Below, one piece after another: positions 18,584 to 28,558 of a DNA stretch of 64,000 nucleotides; within the stretch, counting starts at the first letter, position 1; every line of letters starts with the position of its first letter. The notes beneath the pieces were generated by a model. It was given only the letters and a program-made list of their open reading frames with translations, did no database searches and was not told the DNA's origin. Source of the DNA: a bacterium BRH_c32 (GTDB taxonomy: Bacteria > Bacteroidota > Ignavibacteria > Ignavibacteriales > Melioribacteraceae); the NCBI GenBank assembly GCA_001516025.1, contig LOEU01000017.1, forward strand, positions 1 to 64,000, written 5' to 3'. A program made the position numbers and the translations under genes.

Positions 18584-18756
18584 TTAGGGAAGCTCCACAC
18601 AGATAATTAAGTTGGATCAGAATTAAAATAGATGTGAGAAAAAGAGAGACAATAGAAACATTGAAAGGATAATTATAACAAGTTACATTAGAATAACAAT
18701 TATAAAAAGATTCTTAATGTCAAACGAAATTTCTGTTTTTCATTCAGTTTGAACTT

Positions 18757-19467
18757 TTACTTAGGAATAGCATATCCGAGCGCTACCATTACAAATGCGG
18801 GTCCGTTTATCGCCGCATAAATAATAATCCCTATCCATATATTTTTTTGCTTCTGTACCAAAAACGGGAGTATAAAAAAAAGTGGTGTTAATGTAAGTGC
18901 ATATTGATATCCAAAAGGAATATGAAAAAGCATCCATAGAAGACCATTAATAAACCAAGCATATTTTCCATAAGTCAATTCGTGCCGAGGCAAAAAATAT
19001 CCGCGCCATAAAAATTCTTCTCCAAAGATATTAAAGAAAAATAGAAAAGCCCAAATTACATAAACATAATTTTCCCACGGATATAGTGCCCGCGCCCTTA
19101 AATAATATGGTGAGGTAATTGTTTTGCCTGTTGCTATACTTGTTAGATAAATTATAATCGCCATCGACACAAGAATTAACATTAATCCGATAAACGTCAT
19201 CTCCCAATCTTGCTTCGTTAATTTTTTCAATCGAAACCGCTGCGAGATAATTTTTAAGGAAATTTGGATCCCTTCTTTTTTTATGGCAATCAATGAACCA
19301 GCGAAAATTGGTACATAAATAAAAAATGCACTTACAATCCATCCGAGAAGATAACCGATCTGAAACGTACCTCTGATAAATGGCATTCCGAAATTTATAA
19401 TAAACCAAAGCCAAAGAGCTGCAAGACCGTACCAAAATAAGGAGATTCCCGGTTTTATCGCTTTCAT
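18757..19467 (-). CDS. CPBP-family intramembrane metalloprotease
   Basis: This 236-residue multi-span membrane protein carries the CPBP (CAAX protease/bacteriocin-processing) motifs: EEFLWRGYFLPRHEL (the EExxxR motif), FHIPFG (motif with the metal-binding His), and a late Asn/Gly motif AINGP. Family members cleave substrates within the membrane or protect against bacteriocins. Its ATG follows the uvrB stop codon directly (TAG-ATG), so it is co-transcribed with uvrB. The target is unknown. Confidence 0.85.
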   Translation of the reverse strand: MKAIKPGISLFWYGLAALWLWFIINFGMPFIRGTFQIGYLLGWIVSAFFIYVPIFAGSLIAIKKEGIQISLKIISQRFRLKKLTKQDWEMTFIGLMLILVSMAIIIYLTSIATGKTITSPYYLRARALYPWENYVYVIWAFLFFFNIFGEEFLWRGYFLPRHELTYGKYAWFINGLLWMLFHIPFGYQYALTLTPLFFILPFLVQKQKNIWIGIIIYAAINGPAFVMVALGYAIPK

Positions 19468-21483
19468 CTATTTAACCAATTTTTTTAATTTTTCTATTTC
19501 ATCGCGCAGCGATGCCGCTCTTTCAAATTCTAAATCCTTCGCTGCATTAATCATCTCATGATTAAGCTGTTCGATTAAATCAGTTTTCTGATCATTCGTC
19601 ATATATTTTACAACCGGTTCCGAAACCTTCATAAATGCCGAAACTTCCTTTTCAATATCTTTCTTTCTTACGTCTGCTATCGAAGTCGATGACATAATTT
19701 CCTCTAGACTTTTAAAAACCGTCTGCGGTGTGATGCCATGTACTTTGTTATATTCCATTTGAAGTATTCTTCTTCGCTCGGTCTCATCAATTGTTTTTTT
19801 CATTGAAGCAGTAATCTTATCGGCATACATAATCACCAAGCCATTGGAATTACGGGCTGTTCTTCCCGCTGTCTGCATTAAAGATCTTTCGCTTCTAAGG
19901 AACCCTTCTTTATCCGCATCAATAATTGCTACAAGCGAAACCTCCGGAAGATCCAATCCCTCCCTTAATAAGTTCACACCAACAAGGACATCAAAATCTC
20001 CAAGTCTAAGATCACGGATAATTTCAACTCGCTCAAGCGAATCGATATCGCTATGGATATACCGCACACGAATATTTAATCTCTCAAGATAATCGGTCAA
20101 ATCCTCTGCCATCTTTTTTGTAAGAGTGGTAACGAGCACGCGTTCCTTTAATTCAGCACGCGTTCTAATCTCGCCGATTAGATCATCAATCTGCCCCGTA
20201 ATCGGTCTAACTTCAATCTTAGGATCGAGCAATCCCGTTGGTCTGATAATCTGCTCTACAAATGATCCGCCCGATTTAATAAGTTCATAATCTGCCGGAG
20301 TAGCGCTTACATAAATTGCTTTAGAAACCATCCCTTCAAATTCCTCGAACTTCAAAGGACGATTATCCATTGCCGATGGGAGACGAAAACCATGTTCGAC
20401 CAATACTTCTTTTCTTGCTTTATCGCCATTGAACATTCCCTTAATCTGCGGAATGGTAACGTGTGATTCATCAATAATTAATAGGAAATCTTTGGGAAAA
20501 TAATCGAATAAACAGAATGGACGTGAACCGGGCGGACGAGCATCCATGTGGCGCGAATAATTTTCTATTCCCGAGCAGTAACCGATTTCGCGAATCATTT
20601 CTATATCGAATCGTGTCCGTTGTTCTAATCTTTGCGCTTCTACATATTTTTCATCTTTCCAATAATATTGCAGCCTCTCTCTCAATTCTTCTTCTATCGT
20701 TACAATTGCACGATTAACCTGCTCTTTAGTAGTAACAAAATATTTAGCGGGATAAATAGGAACACCTTCAGAATCTTGAATTATTTCACCTGTAATAGAA
20801 TCGATAATCGAGATACGTTCTACTTCATCGCCCCAAAACTCAATCCGTACGGCTTCTTCATTTTGATATGCGGGAATTACTTCCACTACATCTCCCCGTG
20901 CTCTGAATGTTCCTCTTGTAAATTCAACATCATTGCGCGAATAATAGATATCTATAAGATTACGGAGCAATTTTTTTCTCTCAAGCTTTTGCCCTTTACG
21001 GATAAAAATAATCTGCCGCGCATATTCCTCCGGAGCGCCAATACCATATATACAACTTACACTTGCAATTATTATTACGTCATTTCTTCCTTCAATTAAT
21101 GCAGTAGTTGCCTTTAGTCGCAAACGATCGATCTCTTCATTTATCGAAAAATCTTTCTCGATAAATAGATCCTTGCGCACCACATAAGCTTCGGGTTGAT
21201 AATAATCATAATAACTTATAAAAAATTCTACCGCATTATTCGGGAAGAACGACTTAAATTCCGAATAAAGCTGAGCCGCAAGAGTCTTATTATGTGAAAT
21301 AATAAGAGTCGGTTTATTAATCTCTTTTATTACATTCGATATCGTAAATGTTTTACCGCTGCCGGTAACGCCGAGCAATACCTGATGTTTATTGCCCGCA
21401 TTAATTCCTGCAATAAGTTGCTTAATTGCTTCGGGCTGATCCCCCGAAGGTTTATAACTTGATTCTATCTGAAAATCAGGCAT
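19468..21483 (-). CDS. uvrB: Excinuclease ABC subunit B
   Basis: This 671-residue protein is the damage-verifying helicase-like subunit of nucleotide excision repair, handed to DNA by UvrA2 and partnered with UvrC. Walker [14 protein letters not shown] is near residue 39, the DNA-inserting beta-hairpin is at [12 protein letters not shown], the DEAD-like motif is [10 protein letters not shown], and helicase motifs [16 protein letters not shown] and TAGRTARN follow. The C-terminal UVR domain that contacts UvrC is present (about 635-670). It is complete. It sits between an OB-fold gene and a CPBP protease with no spacing on either side. Confidence 0.97.
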   Translation of the reverse strand: MPDFQIESSYKPSGDQPEAIKQLIAGINAGNKHQVLLGVTGSGKTFTISNVIKEINKPTLIISHNKTLAAQLYSEFKSFFPNNAVEFFISYYDYYQPEAYVVRKDLFIEKDFSINEEIDRLRLKATTALIEGRNDVIIIASVSCIYGIGAPEEYARQIIFIRKGQKLERKKLLRNLIDIYYSRNDVEFTRGTFRARGDVVEVIPAYQNEEAVRIEFWGDEVERISIIDSITGEIIQDSEGVPIYPAKYFVTTKEQVNRAIVTIEEELRERLQYYWKDEKYVEAQRLEQRTRFDIEMIREIGYCSGIENYSRHMDARPPGSRPFCLFDYFPKDFLLIIDESHVTIPQIKGMFNGDKARKEVLVEHGFRLPSAMDNRPLKFEEFEGMVSKAIYVSATPADYELIKSGGSFVEQIIRPTGLLDPKIEVRPITGQIDDLIGEIRTRAELKERVLVTTLTKKMAEDLTDYLERLNIRVRYIHSDIDSLERVEIIRDLRLGDFDVLVGVNLLREGLDLPEVSLVAIIDADKEGFLRSERSLMQTAGRTARNSNGLVIMYADKITASMKKTIDETERRRILQMEYNKVHGITPQTVFKSLEEIMSSTSIADVRKKDIEKEVSAFMKVSEPVVKYMTNDQKTDLIEQLNHEMINAAKDLEFERAASLRDEIEKLKKLVK

Positions 21484-21831
21484 TTAATTTCTTATCCTAA
21501 CTTCCGAAGCATGAAAATAATCACCGTGATAATGACCTCTTAAAGTTACTCTTCCCGAAACGTCCATTCCCGGTGGGAGAGAGAGCGGTCCAACTACTTT
21601 TACCTGCAATCCCATTGCATCCTCAACATAAAAAATTGTTCCCCCTGCTTCGGGATCTCTTTCAAATCCTCTATCGATTAATACTTTTACAATTATATCT
21701 CGATTTGAATTTGAATTTGTATCAAAATCGGAAAATTTTCCGAGATCATCAGTCGGACTGAAGTAATTAAAGTACAATAAAGCTACTGCTAAAATGACTA
21801 ATCCGGGTAGTACTAATTTCTGTATATTCAT
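21484..21831 (-). CDS. Small membrane-anchored OB-fold protein, CcmE-like
   Basis: This 115-residue protein has one N-terminal membrane span (LVLPGLVILAVALLYFNYF) and a beta-rich domain. Its last part, SGRVTLRGHYHGDYFHASEVRIRN, resembles the final strands of the CcmE OB fold (GxFxASEV). The heme-binding HxxxY region of true CcmE is absent because the protein ends there, and no other cytochrome maturation genes are nearby. It is therefore better called a CcmE-like OB-fold protein than a heme chaperone. Its stop codon directly precedes the uvrB ATG. GAGGA lies about 9 nt before its own start. Confidence 0.6.
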   Translation of the reverse strand: MNIQKLVLPGLVILAVALLYFNYFSPTDDLGKFSDFDTNSNSNRDIIVKVLIDRGFERDPEAGGTIFYVEDAMGLQVKVVGPLSLPPGMDVSGRVTLRGHYHGDYFHASEVRIRN

Positions 21832-21928
21832 TTTATGTTTCCTCTTTTATTTCAAAAACGATTTAAATTGTCTATAAAAGCATTATTTTAGTAGTTCTTA
21901 TTTCCAAAAATAATTAAAAGGAGCGAAA

Positions 21929-22768
21929 GTGAAAAAACCATTCCTAATTTTGTTTTTCTTAACAACCTTAATATATGCCGAAACTCCCGATTCTACAAAC
22001 AATTCATGGAATCCTTCTCTGGTTGCGGGAGCTAATATCTCTCAAGTAGCATTTTCCAATTGGGCTAAAGGGGGCGAGAATGCAATCGCTTGGACATTTT
22101 TAGGTGATGGTAGATTGATGAAGGAATTTGATTCCTTAACTTTCAGAAGCAATCTAAAAATAGCTTATGGAAGAACTAAAATCGGATCTGCCGATTATAG
22201 AACAACCGACAATGATCTTTATTGGGAAAAAGTTCTTTCTCTTAAAGTGGGCTGGGCTGTTGATCCTTATGTAAGTAATTTAATCAGAACCGCGGTTGCT
22301 ACCGGTTACGATTATAAAGCCACGCCTGCTCAAAAGATTGCCGATTTCTTCGATCCGGGATATGTTACTCAATCAATCGGTTTCACATATGATAAATTAT
22401 CATTTTTTAGAACGAGGTTAGGTGTTGCCTTTCAAGAGACATTCACTAATAAATACCGTTCCTATTCGGACGATCCCGATACAAAAGATAAACAAGAAGC
22501 ATTCAAATTTGAAACCGGTCTCGAATCAATCACCGATGGAGCTATTAATCTTGACGATAACTTAATTTATAAGACAAAATTGCGTTTATTTACTCGATTT
22601 GAACACCCCGATACTTGGGATGTGCTTTTTGATAATGTTATTACCGCGAAGGTTAATTCCTGGCTATCGGTTAATTTTACCTATTTAGTGGTTTACGAAA
22701 AAGCTCAATCTCCTTACACTCAAATAAAACAAACATTACAAATGGGAATTGTTTATACAATATTATAA
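21929..22768 (+). CDS. DUF3078 family outer-membrane protein
   Basis: This 279-residue exported protein has a signal peptide (KKPFLILFFLTTLIYAE) and the DUF3078 hallmark SQVAFSNWAKGGENAIAW near its start. Alternating strands of aromatic and polar residues continue to a C-terminal strand ending MGIVYTIL, as expected for an outer-membrane beta barrel. The function of the family is not known. It starts with GTG, supported by AAGGAG 5 nt upstream. It is followed two bases later by sufE and is divergent from the OB-fold/uvrB operon. Confidence 0.83.
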   Translation: MKKPFLILFFLTTLIYAETPDSTNNSWNPSLVAGANISQVAFSNWAKGGENAIAWTFLGDGRLMKEFDSLTFRSNLKIAYGRTKIGSADYRTTDNDLYWEKVLSLKVGWAVDPYVSNLIRTAVATGYDYKATPAQKIADFFDPGYVTQSIGFTYDKLSFFRTRLGVAFQETFTNKYRSYSDDPDTKDKQEAFKFETGLESITDGAINLDDNLIYKTKLRLFTRFEHPDTWDVLFDNVITAKVNSWLSVNFTYLVVYEKAQSPYTQIKQTLQMGIVYTIL

Positions 22769-22770
22769 TT

Positions 22771-23193
22771 ATGACAATAAAAGAAAAACAAGATCAATTA
22801 ATAAAAGAATTTGAAAATTATTCCGAATGGGACGATAAGTACGCCTATTTAATTAAACTAGGGAGAGAACTAGAACCACTTCCTGAAGAATTTAAAACTG
22901 AGAAATATAAGCTAAACGGCTGCCAATCTCAGGTTTGGATTAATGCGAAACAGAATGATGGAAAGGTTGTTTTAGAAGCTGATAGCGATGCTGCAATTGT
23001 AAAAGGTCTTATCGCCCTTTTAATAAAAGTCTATTCCGGTTCCACTCCCGATGAGATTCTTACTAATCCGCCTGATTTTTTAAGCAAAATAGGAATTGAT
23101 AATCATCTTTCTCCGACACGCAAAAACGGGCTCGGTGCAATGTTAAAACAGATTCAAATGTATGCCTTTGCCTTGAAAGCTATGAAAAAATAG
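22771..23193 (+). CDS. sufE: SufE-family cysteine desulfurase activator
   Basis: This 140-residue cytosolic protein accepts sulfur from a SufS-type cysteine desulfurase and passes it on for Fe-S cluster assembly. The acceptor cysteine is Cys51 in KLNGCQSQVW. The remainder matches the family, including ADSDAAIVKGLIALLIKVYSG and SPTRKNGLGAMLKQI. Length is normal. It directly follows the DUF3078 gene; the other suf genes are not in the window. Confidence 0.94.
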   Translation: MTIKEKQDQLIKEFENYSEWDDKYAYLIKLGRELEPLPEEFKTEKYKLNGCQSQVWINAKQNDGKVVLEADSDAAIVKGLIALLIKVYSGSTPDEILTNPPDFLSKIGIDNHLSPTRKNGLGAMLKQIQMYAFALKAMKK

Positions 23194-23278
23194 AATTTAT
23201 TTAATTGAATAGTCTTAATAGAATCATCATTTTATGGATTTACCTAAGATTTCTAATTTGAGTTAAAAAGGAGTTTTA

Positions 23279-25258
23279 ATGTTTTACGATATTATCAAAA
23301 AAGAAGAATTTGATAAAGTAAGGGCTTTTACGGGCGATTGGGTTCTAAAAATGGAATTATACGCCGAAATGTGCCGATTTAATACACTCATTGCAGTTAA
23401 AAAAGCAGGTTCGGGTCATCTCGGTTCCTCTTTATCTGCAATGGATATTGTAACTTATTTATACTTAAACGAACTCAATATTAAGAGCAAAGGTCTCGAT
23501 TCGGAAGACCGTGATATATATTTCTCATCTAAAGGTCATGACGTCCCCGGGCTATATTCTGTTTTATATTCTATTGGTATTCTGCCCGAAGAAAAATTAT
23601 TGATGTTAAGGCGGCTTCACGGACTCGATGGTCATCCGGAGGTAAGAATTCCCGGAATTGAAGCTTCCACCGGCTCGCTCGGCATGGGAATCTCTAAAGG
23701 ACGCGGTATGGCTTGGGCTAAAACCTATCTCGAAAAAGAGGGGCATGTTTATGTTCTAACGGGAGACGGTGAATTTCAGGAAGGACAAATTTGGGAATCG
23801 ATTCAGGCAACCGCCCATCAAGATATCTCAAATATTACAGTTATTATGGATCATAATAAATATCAAACCGATATGCTTGTAGAAGACGTAAACAATATTG
23901 AAGATTTAGTGGATAAAATCACCGCTTTCGGATGGCATGTAATCAGAATTGACGGGCATAATTTCGATTTAATGCGTGATACATTTAAGGAACTTAAAAT
24001 TATTGATGACCGTCCCAAATTTGTAATAGCTGATACAATAAAAGGGAAGGGTGTTTCTTTTATGGAAACTCCTGCGGCAGAGGTGATTTCCGGAAAAACT
24101 TATTACAAATGGCACTCAGGTGCACCCGATGATGTAAGTTACGAACTCGGCCTCGAAGAACTCTCCGAAAGTATCAATATTCTTTCTTATGAACTCGGAA
24201 TGAATAAACTAATTATTCCGATCAATAAAGCTGAAGGAAAGATAGCTACGAAATCAGATAAAGAATTTGTAACAGACTCTTATGGCGATACTTTAGTGGA
24301 ATTGGCAAAAACAAATGATAAACTGATTGTTTTAGATGGAGATCTGGCTGCGGACTGTAAATTAAGAAAGTTTGAATATGCTTATCCTGATCGCTTTATT
24401 GAAAATGGAATCGCAGAGCAGGATATGGTTTCGATGGCAGGTGGATTAGCAAGAATGGGACTTCTTCCCGTAGTCAATACATTCGCAAGCTTTCTTGCCG
24501 CACGAGCAAACGAACAGATTTATAATAATGCAGGCGAGAAAACTAAGATTATCTATACATGCCATTTTGCCGGAATGATACCTGCGGGACCGGGTAAATC
24601 ACATCAAAGCGTTCGAGATATCTCTCTTTTTAATGCTTTGCCTAATATGACGATTATTCAACCATGCAACGCATTGGAAACAAAACTAGCTACCGAGTAT
24701 TGTGTAAATGAAGCAGAAGAAAATTGCATGCTCCGTTTGGTCATTGGTCCTTCGCCGGAAAAGATAAAACTGCCCAAAAATTATGAATTCAAGATTGGTG
24801 TGGGCACTCCATTAACAAAGGGAAAAGATGCTGTTTTATTTGCTTATGGTCCCGTTATGCTTCATGAAGCTCTAGTGGCTGCCGAAATTTTGAAATCAGC
24901 CGGATTCAAACTTAAAGTGATTAATATGCCATGGCTTAATAAAATCGATGATGAATGGCTTGCTTCGGAAGTAAAGGGAATTAAAAAAGTTTTCGTACTG
25001 GAAGATCATTCGGTAATTGGTGGGTTAGGCGAAAGAATTCTTGAATCACTGGTAAAAACCGATTCTATAAAAGGAAAAACATTTGAGAAAATCGGACTGA
25101 CTGATTATCCGGAATGCGGAACTCCATTAGAAGTATTAGAATTTCATGGGTTTGATGGAAAATCATTAGCGGTGAAAGTTTCGGGGATTACCGATTTATC
25201 GGACGAGATGGAAGAATCAACAGCAAAGGAAAAATATACCTCCGCCGCTCCACAGTAA
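23279..25258 (+). CDS. tkt: Transketolase
   Basis: This 659-residue protein is a full-length thiamine-diphosphate enzyme that moves two-carbon units between sugar phosphates in the pentose phosphate pathway. The N-terminal cofactor part has GSGHLGSSLSAMDIV and the ThDP motif LTGDGEFQEGQIWES with MDHNKYQTD. The pyrimidine-binding part has ENGIAEQDMVSMAGGLA and the C-terminal domain ends in a Ser/Ala-rich tail. An AAGGAG lies 6 nt before the ATG. A strong terminator follows at 25261. Sequence style is close to N+C fused archaeal-like or transketolase-like proteins, so the exact sugar substrate is inferred. Confidence 0.9.
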   Translation: MFYDIIKKEEFDKVRAFTGDWVLKMELYAEMCRFNTLIAVKKAGSGHLGSSLSAMDIVTYLYLNELNIKSKGLDSEDRDIYFSSKGHDVPGLYSVLYSIGILPEEKLLMLRRLHGLDGHPEVRIPGIEASTGSLGMGISKGRGMAWAKTYLEKEGHVYVLTGDGEFQEGQIWESIQATAHQDISNITVIMDHNKYQTDMLVEDVNNIEDLVDKITAFGWHVIRIDGHNFDLMRDTFKELKIIDDRPKFVIADTIKGKGVSFMETPAAEVISGKTYYKWHSGAPDDVSYELGLEELSESINILSYELGMNKLIIPINKAEGKIATKSDKEFVTDSYGDTLVELAKTNDKLIVLDGDLAADCKLRKFEYAYPDRFIENGIAEQDMVSMAGGLARMGLLPVVNTFASFLAARANEQIYNNAGEKTKIIYTCHFAGMIPAGPGKSHQSVRDISLFNALPNMTIIQPCNALETKLATEYCVNEAEENCMLRLVIGPSPEKIKLPKNYEFKIGVGTPLTKGKDAVLFAYGPVMLHEALVAAEILKSAGFKLKVINMPWLNKIDDEWLASEVKGIKKVFVLEDHSVIGGLGERILESLVKTDSIKGKTFEKIGLTDYPECGTPLEVLEFHGFDGKSLAVKVSGITDLSDEMEESTAKEKYTSAAPQ

Positions 25259-25260
25259 TT

Positions 25261-25290
25261 AAAGAAGGCTGCTTAAAGGCAGCCTTCTTT
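25261..25290 (+). terminator. Intrinsic terminator after transketolase
   Basis: A perfect 12-bp stem (AAAGAAGGCTGC and complement) with a 6-nt loop begins two bases after the tkt stop and is followed by an AT-rich stretch containing TTTTT. Confidence 0.85.
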
Positions 25291-25337
25291 ATAAAATTTT
25301 TGTCTCCTTATTAAATCAAGAAGATTTTGAAATACCA

Positions 25338-25928
25338 CTAATTCCCATCTGTTAAAGTAACCGGGATTGGAGTTAATTTAACAGAAAATTTACCTTTACT
25401 AATGTCTTCTGTGGGAAGATCTTTAGGCGGTGGATATTTATATGATGTTTTCTGCACTTCAAACTCAAATTCTCCTTCAAGCACCAGAGTGACAGGATCA
25501 TATTTCAAAATTACACTTTTTCCATCTATTGTATTCCATTGCGCATTTTCAACACCTTCAGGAAGCCAAATTGCTTCGGATTCAGGGGAGATACCCTTAT
25601 CGTAATCGGGTGTAAGATATTCCAGCGTTGCGGGAAATTCTTTTCCGCTTAGCAATGAAATATTGAATACGAGAAATAGAACTTTTTTATCTTGAGCTAC
25701 TTTAATCTGAACGTAGTCAAGATCATTTCTTTTCTGCAGGGCAGCTTCCTCAATTTTTCCCAGGAAAGTGTTTCCATCAATTTCGCATTCAAAAACAGGA
25801 TTGAAAGTTTCTGTTACACTATCTGAAAGAGGCTGCTCCGGCTCTTCTTGCAAAGATGTTTGCGGCATTGCTACACTTATAGTTAATATAAGACTATAAA
25901 GCACCGCTCCGTAGAGTAGTCTTTTCAT
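25338..25928 (-). CDS. Exported protein of unknown function
   Basis: This 196-residue protein has a signal peptide (LLYGAVLYSLILTISVAMPQ) and an acidic, beta-rich body with a proline run KYPPPKDLP near residue 165. I do not recognise a family. AAAAAGGAG lies 6 nt before the ATG. It stands alone, converging on the tkt terminator and divergent from the CDF transporter gene. The body looks like a small secreted or periplasmic beta-sandwich; no catalytic residues stand out. Confidence 0.65.
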   Translation of the reverse strand: MKRLLYGAVLYSLILTISVAMPQTSLQEEPEQPLSDSVTETFNPVFECEIDGNTFLGKIEEAALQKRNDLDYVQIKVAQDKKVLFLVFNISLLSGKEFPATLEYLTPDYDKGISPESEAIWLPEGVENAQWNTIDGKSVILKYDPVTLVLEGEFEFEVQKTSYKYPPPKDLPTEDISKGKFSVKLTPIPVTLTDGN

Positions 25929-26070
25929 TGTATCTCCTTTTTATAAGGTTTTTTTCCTAACGCACTTGGTAGGTATTGCAATGTAATAGAAAAAAGATAA
26001 ATGGTCAATAAAAAAAATTTTATCAATTGATTTTCTTTCATTATTTTAGTTATAGAGATTAAAGGAAGCT

Positions 26071-26922
26071 ATGCCTTATAAATTAAAAACTGCTACTAAC
26101 ATTGCGTTAATTGTAAATATCTTTTTATTTATTATTAAAGCAGTCATAGGAATTTTATCTAATTCAATTGCCGTAATCTCAGAAGCAGTTAATTCACTTA
26201 CCGATATAATCTCCTCAATAGCAATTCGATACGCAGTAAAATTATCATCCGATAAACCGGATGCAAAACATAATTTCGGACACCGTGCCGCACAACCGAT
26301 TGCTGCTTTCATCGTAGCAGTTTTTGCTTTTGTAGTGGGCATTAATATTATTGAAGAATCGATCAACCGCATTTTATCACCTCAATCAATTGATCCAATG
26401 CCGGCTGTATATGTAGTTCTTTTAGTTACTATAATTACTAAAGTTCTCCTTAGCGCATATCAACGAAAAGTTGGAAGGATATATCAAAGTCCGGCGGTTA
26501 AAGCTGCCGCTGTTGATTCTCTTAATGATATACTCGCTTCGGCAATTGCTCTTCTCGGAATTATTGGCGTTTCGCTCGGATATAATTTTATTGATGGAAT
26601 CGCAGGTATTCTTGTTGCTCTATTTATTTTTAAAACCGGCTACGAAGTGGGGAAGCAGAATCTTGACTATCTAATGGGTAAATCAGCCGAGAAGGAATTG
26701 ATAGACGAAATCTCAATCATTGCTCGAAAAGTAAATGGGGTAGTGGGTCTAAATGATATTCGCTCACATTATGTCGGTGATAAATTCCACATAGAAATTC
26801 ATATCGAAGTCGATAAAAATCTCGCCACAAAATTCTCACATGATATCGGCAATCAAGTCCGATTCCAAATTGAAAATCATGACCTTGTACAAAAAGTATT
26901 TGTCCATATTGATCCCGTATAA
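26071..26922 (+). CDS. Cation diffusion facilitator (CDF) transporter
   Basis: This 283-residue protein exports divalent metals (Zn, Fe, Mn or Co) in exchange for protons. Six spans are predicted in the first 200 residues, with the aspartate/histidine positions in AVNSLTDIISS (span 2) and AAVDSLNDILAS (span 5), and DAKHNFGHRAAQP in the loop between. The C-terminal cytoplasmic domain (about 205-283) has the ferredoxin-like fold that dimerises and binds metal, ending KVFVHIDPV. AGGA precedes the ATG. The metal cannot be assigned. Confidence 0.92.
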   Translation: MPYKLKTATNIALIVNIFLFIIKAVIGILSNSIAVISEAVNSLTDIISSIAIRYAVKLSSDKPDAKHNFGHRAAQPIAAFIVAVFAFVVGINIIEESINRILSPQSIDPMPAVYVVLLVTIITKVLLSAYQRKVGRIYQSPAVKAAAVDSLNDILASAIALLGIIGVSLGYNFIDGIAGILVALFIFKTGYEVGKQNLDYLMGKSAEKELIDEISIIARKVNGVVGLNDIRSHYVGDKFHIEIHIEVDKNLATKFSHDIGNQVRFQIENHDLVQKVFVHIDPV

Positions 26923-27005
26923 TTTTATTTAAATAAATATTTTAATTTAGTACAACCTTTCTAATAATCGATTAGTCTAACCGAACAGAAGCCGGTGAAG
27001 AGAGA

Positions 27006-27590
27006 ATGAAATTAAACGATAAAGAATTAATACTAAAAGCTCAATCAGGAAATATGGAAGCGTTCGAAGAACTTATTTATCGATATGATAATCAAGTGCT
27101 AAACATCGCTAAGTCATTCCGTAACAATAGCGATGATGCAAAAGATATCTATCAAGAAGTTTTTATTCGTGTTTATAACGGATTAAAAAATTTTCAGTTT
27201 AAAAGTGAATTCTCGACTTGGCTTTTTCGTATTACAACTAATGTTTGTCTGACTTTTGCAGAGAAAAAGAAAAGAAATAATCATGAATCAATTGACGATG
27301 TGGTTACTTATGATGGGGAAGAAATTGAAAAAGTATCGGATTCTATTCCGGGGGATTTAACAACTGATTCGCTTATTAATAAAACAGATTTTTATAAACA
27401 GATAAATAAAGTAATTGATAAACTTCCGGTGCAGCAGAAATTAGCTTTCACTATGAAATATTTTCAAGAACTAAAGATCCGAGAAATTGCCGAAATTATG
27501 AATTGTAATGAAGGAACGGTTAAACGGTATCTCTTCACAGCCGTTACAAAATTGAGAGAACAATTAAAAAATCTCAAACACGAGGTTTAA
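27006..27590 (+). CDS. ECF sigma factor
   Basis: This 194-residue sigma-70 family protein of the extracytoplasmic-function type directs RNA polymerase to a specific regulon. Region 2 spans about 20-90 (RYDNQVLNIAKSFRNNSDDAKDIYQEVFIRVYNGL, then FSTWLFRITTNVCL) and region 4 spans about 135-190 (LPVQQKLAFTMKYFQELKIREIAEIM with NCNEGTVKRYLFTAV as its helix-turn-helix). It is the first gene of a four-gene operon with one-base gaps; the next gene looks like its anti-sigma factor. Such factors usually drive their own operon, so the DUF4097 genes downstream are likely targets. Confidence 0.93.
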   Translation: MKLNDKELILKAQSGNMEAFEELIYRYDNQVLNIAKSFRNNSDDAKDIYQEVFIRVYNGLKNFQFKSEFSTWLFRITTNVCLTFAEKKKRNNHESIDDVVTYDGEEIEKVSDSIPGDLTTDSLINKTDFYKQINKVIDKLPVQQKLAFTMKYFQELKIREIAEIMNCNEGTVKRYLFTAVTKLREQLKNLKHEV

Positions 27591-27591
27591 G

Positions 27592-28557
27592 ATGAAAAAT
27601 GAATTAAAAGAAAAATTATTCCTTTACTCAATAAATGAACTTTCTGAAAAAGAAAGAAAAGAGATAGAAAATCTATTGAGTGAAGACTTAGAATTGAAAA
27701 AAGAATTTGATGAATTAATAAATCTCGGCGAAGCAATAGGTTCTAACAAACCTTCACCGGCTAGTGATGACGAGTTAGCTATTGCCCGTCGAGACTTATT
27801 GCGCTCAATTAGAACTCAAGAAGCAGAGGTATCTTCATTCTCGAGATTCGTTGCTTCACTAAAGGGCGCTTTATTCAATAGATACGGATTCGCTTTCACC
27901 GGAGCAACCACTTTATTTATCGGAATTTTTGTCGGATATATATTCTTCAGTCAACAACCAATAAATAAACAAATATTGACCGACTCTACTTCGATCGATA
28001 TAAACAAATTACAGGAAGAAGGAGATACCGAGATATCCAATATTCGAGTAAATGAATCAACAACAAAACCGGATGAAATCGAGATTCGTTTCGATGCTTT
28101 CAAACCGATCAGTTATAAAGCGAAAAAGAAAGATCCGTTCGTAAAACAGTTATTATCGGAAGCATTACTAAATTCATCAAATCCCGGCGATAGAATAAGA
28201 ACCGTGAATAAGATTTCTACTCAAGTTCAGAGCAAAGGATTTAATGATGATCCGAAAATTAAAGCAGCATTACTAAAGGCATTGAAATCAGACGATAATG
28301 CCGCTGTGAGAAAAGAAGCTCTCTATTCATTGATGCAGTTCCCTTATGATGAAGAGATTAGAGATGGTCTCCTTAATACACTTTCAAATGATAAAAATTC
28401 AGGTCTTCGAGTAGCGGCTATTAATGCTTTAGCTGATATCAAAACTAAGGGCATCTCACTCGATGAAGTGATAAGAAAAACTTTAAATAAAAAAGCCGAT
28501 CAGGACGACAATGATTTTGTTAAGATTCGTTCTGCATCTTTACTAAAGGAGTTATAA
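27592..28557 (+). CDS. Membrane anti-sigma factor with periplasmic HEAT repeats
   Basis: This 321-residue protein starts with a cytoplasmic helical region typical of anti-sigma factors (LFLYSINELSEKERKEIENL, a zinc-less variant), has one membrane span at about 98-120 (GFAFTGATTLFIGIFVGYIF), then an acidic linker and several HEAT repeats (about 205-320: PKIKAALLKALKSDDNAAVR, RKEALYSLMQF and so on). HEAT repeats bind protein or peptide ligands, so the exported part could be the sensor. It follows the sigma gene after one base (TAA-G-ATG). The anti-sigma role is inferred from position and topology. Confidence 0.78.
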   Translation: MKNELKEKLFLYSINELSEKERKEIENLLSEDLELKKEFDELINLGEAIGSNKPSPASDDELAIARRDLLRSIRTQEAEVSSFSRFVASLKGALFNRYGFAFTGATTLFIGIFVGYIFFSQQPINKQILTDSTSIDINKLQEEGDTEISNIRVNESTTKPDEIEIRFDAFKPISYKAKKKDPFVKQLLSEALLNSSNPGDRIRTVNKISTQVQSKGFNDDPKIKAALLKALKSDDNAAVRKEALYSLMQFPYDEEIRDGLLNTLSNDKNSGLRVAAINALADIKTKGISLDEVIRKTLNKKADQDDNDFVKIRSASLLKEL

Positions 28558-28558
28558 A

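Noticed and set aside
21484-21831. Calling the OB-fold protein ccmE
   Set aside because: The heme-binding HxxxY tail and other ccm genes are missing.
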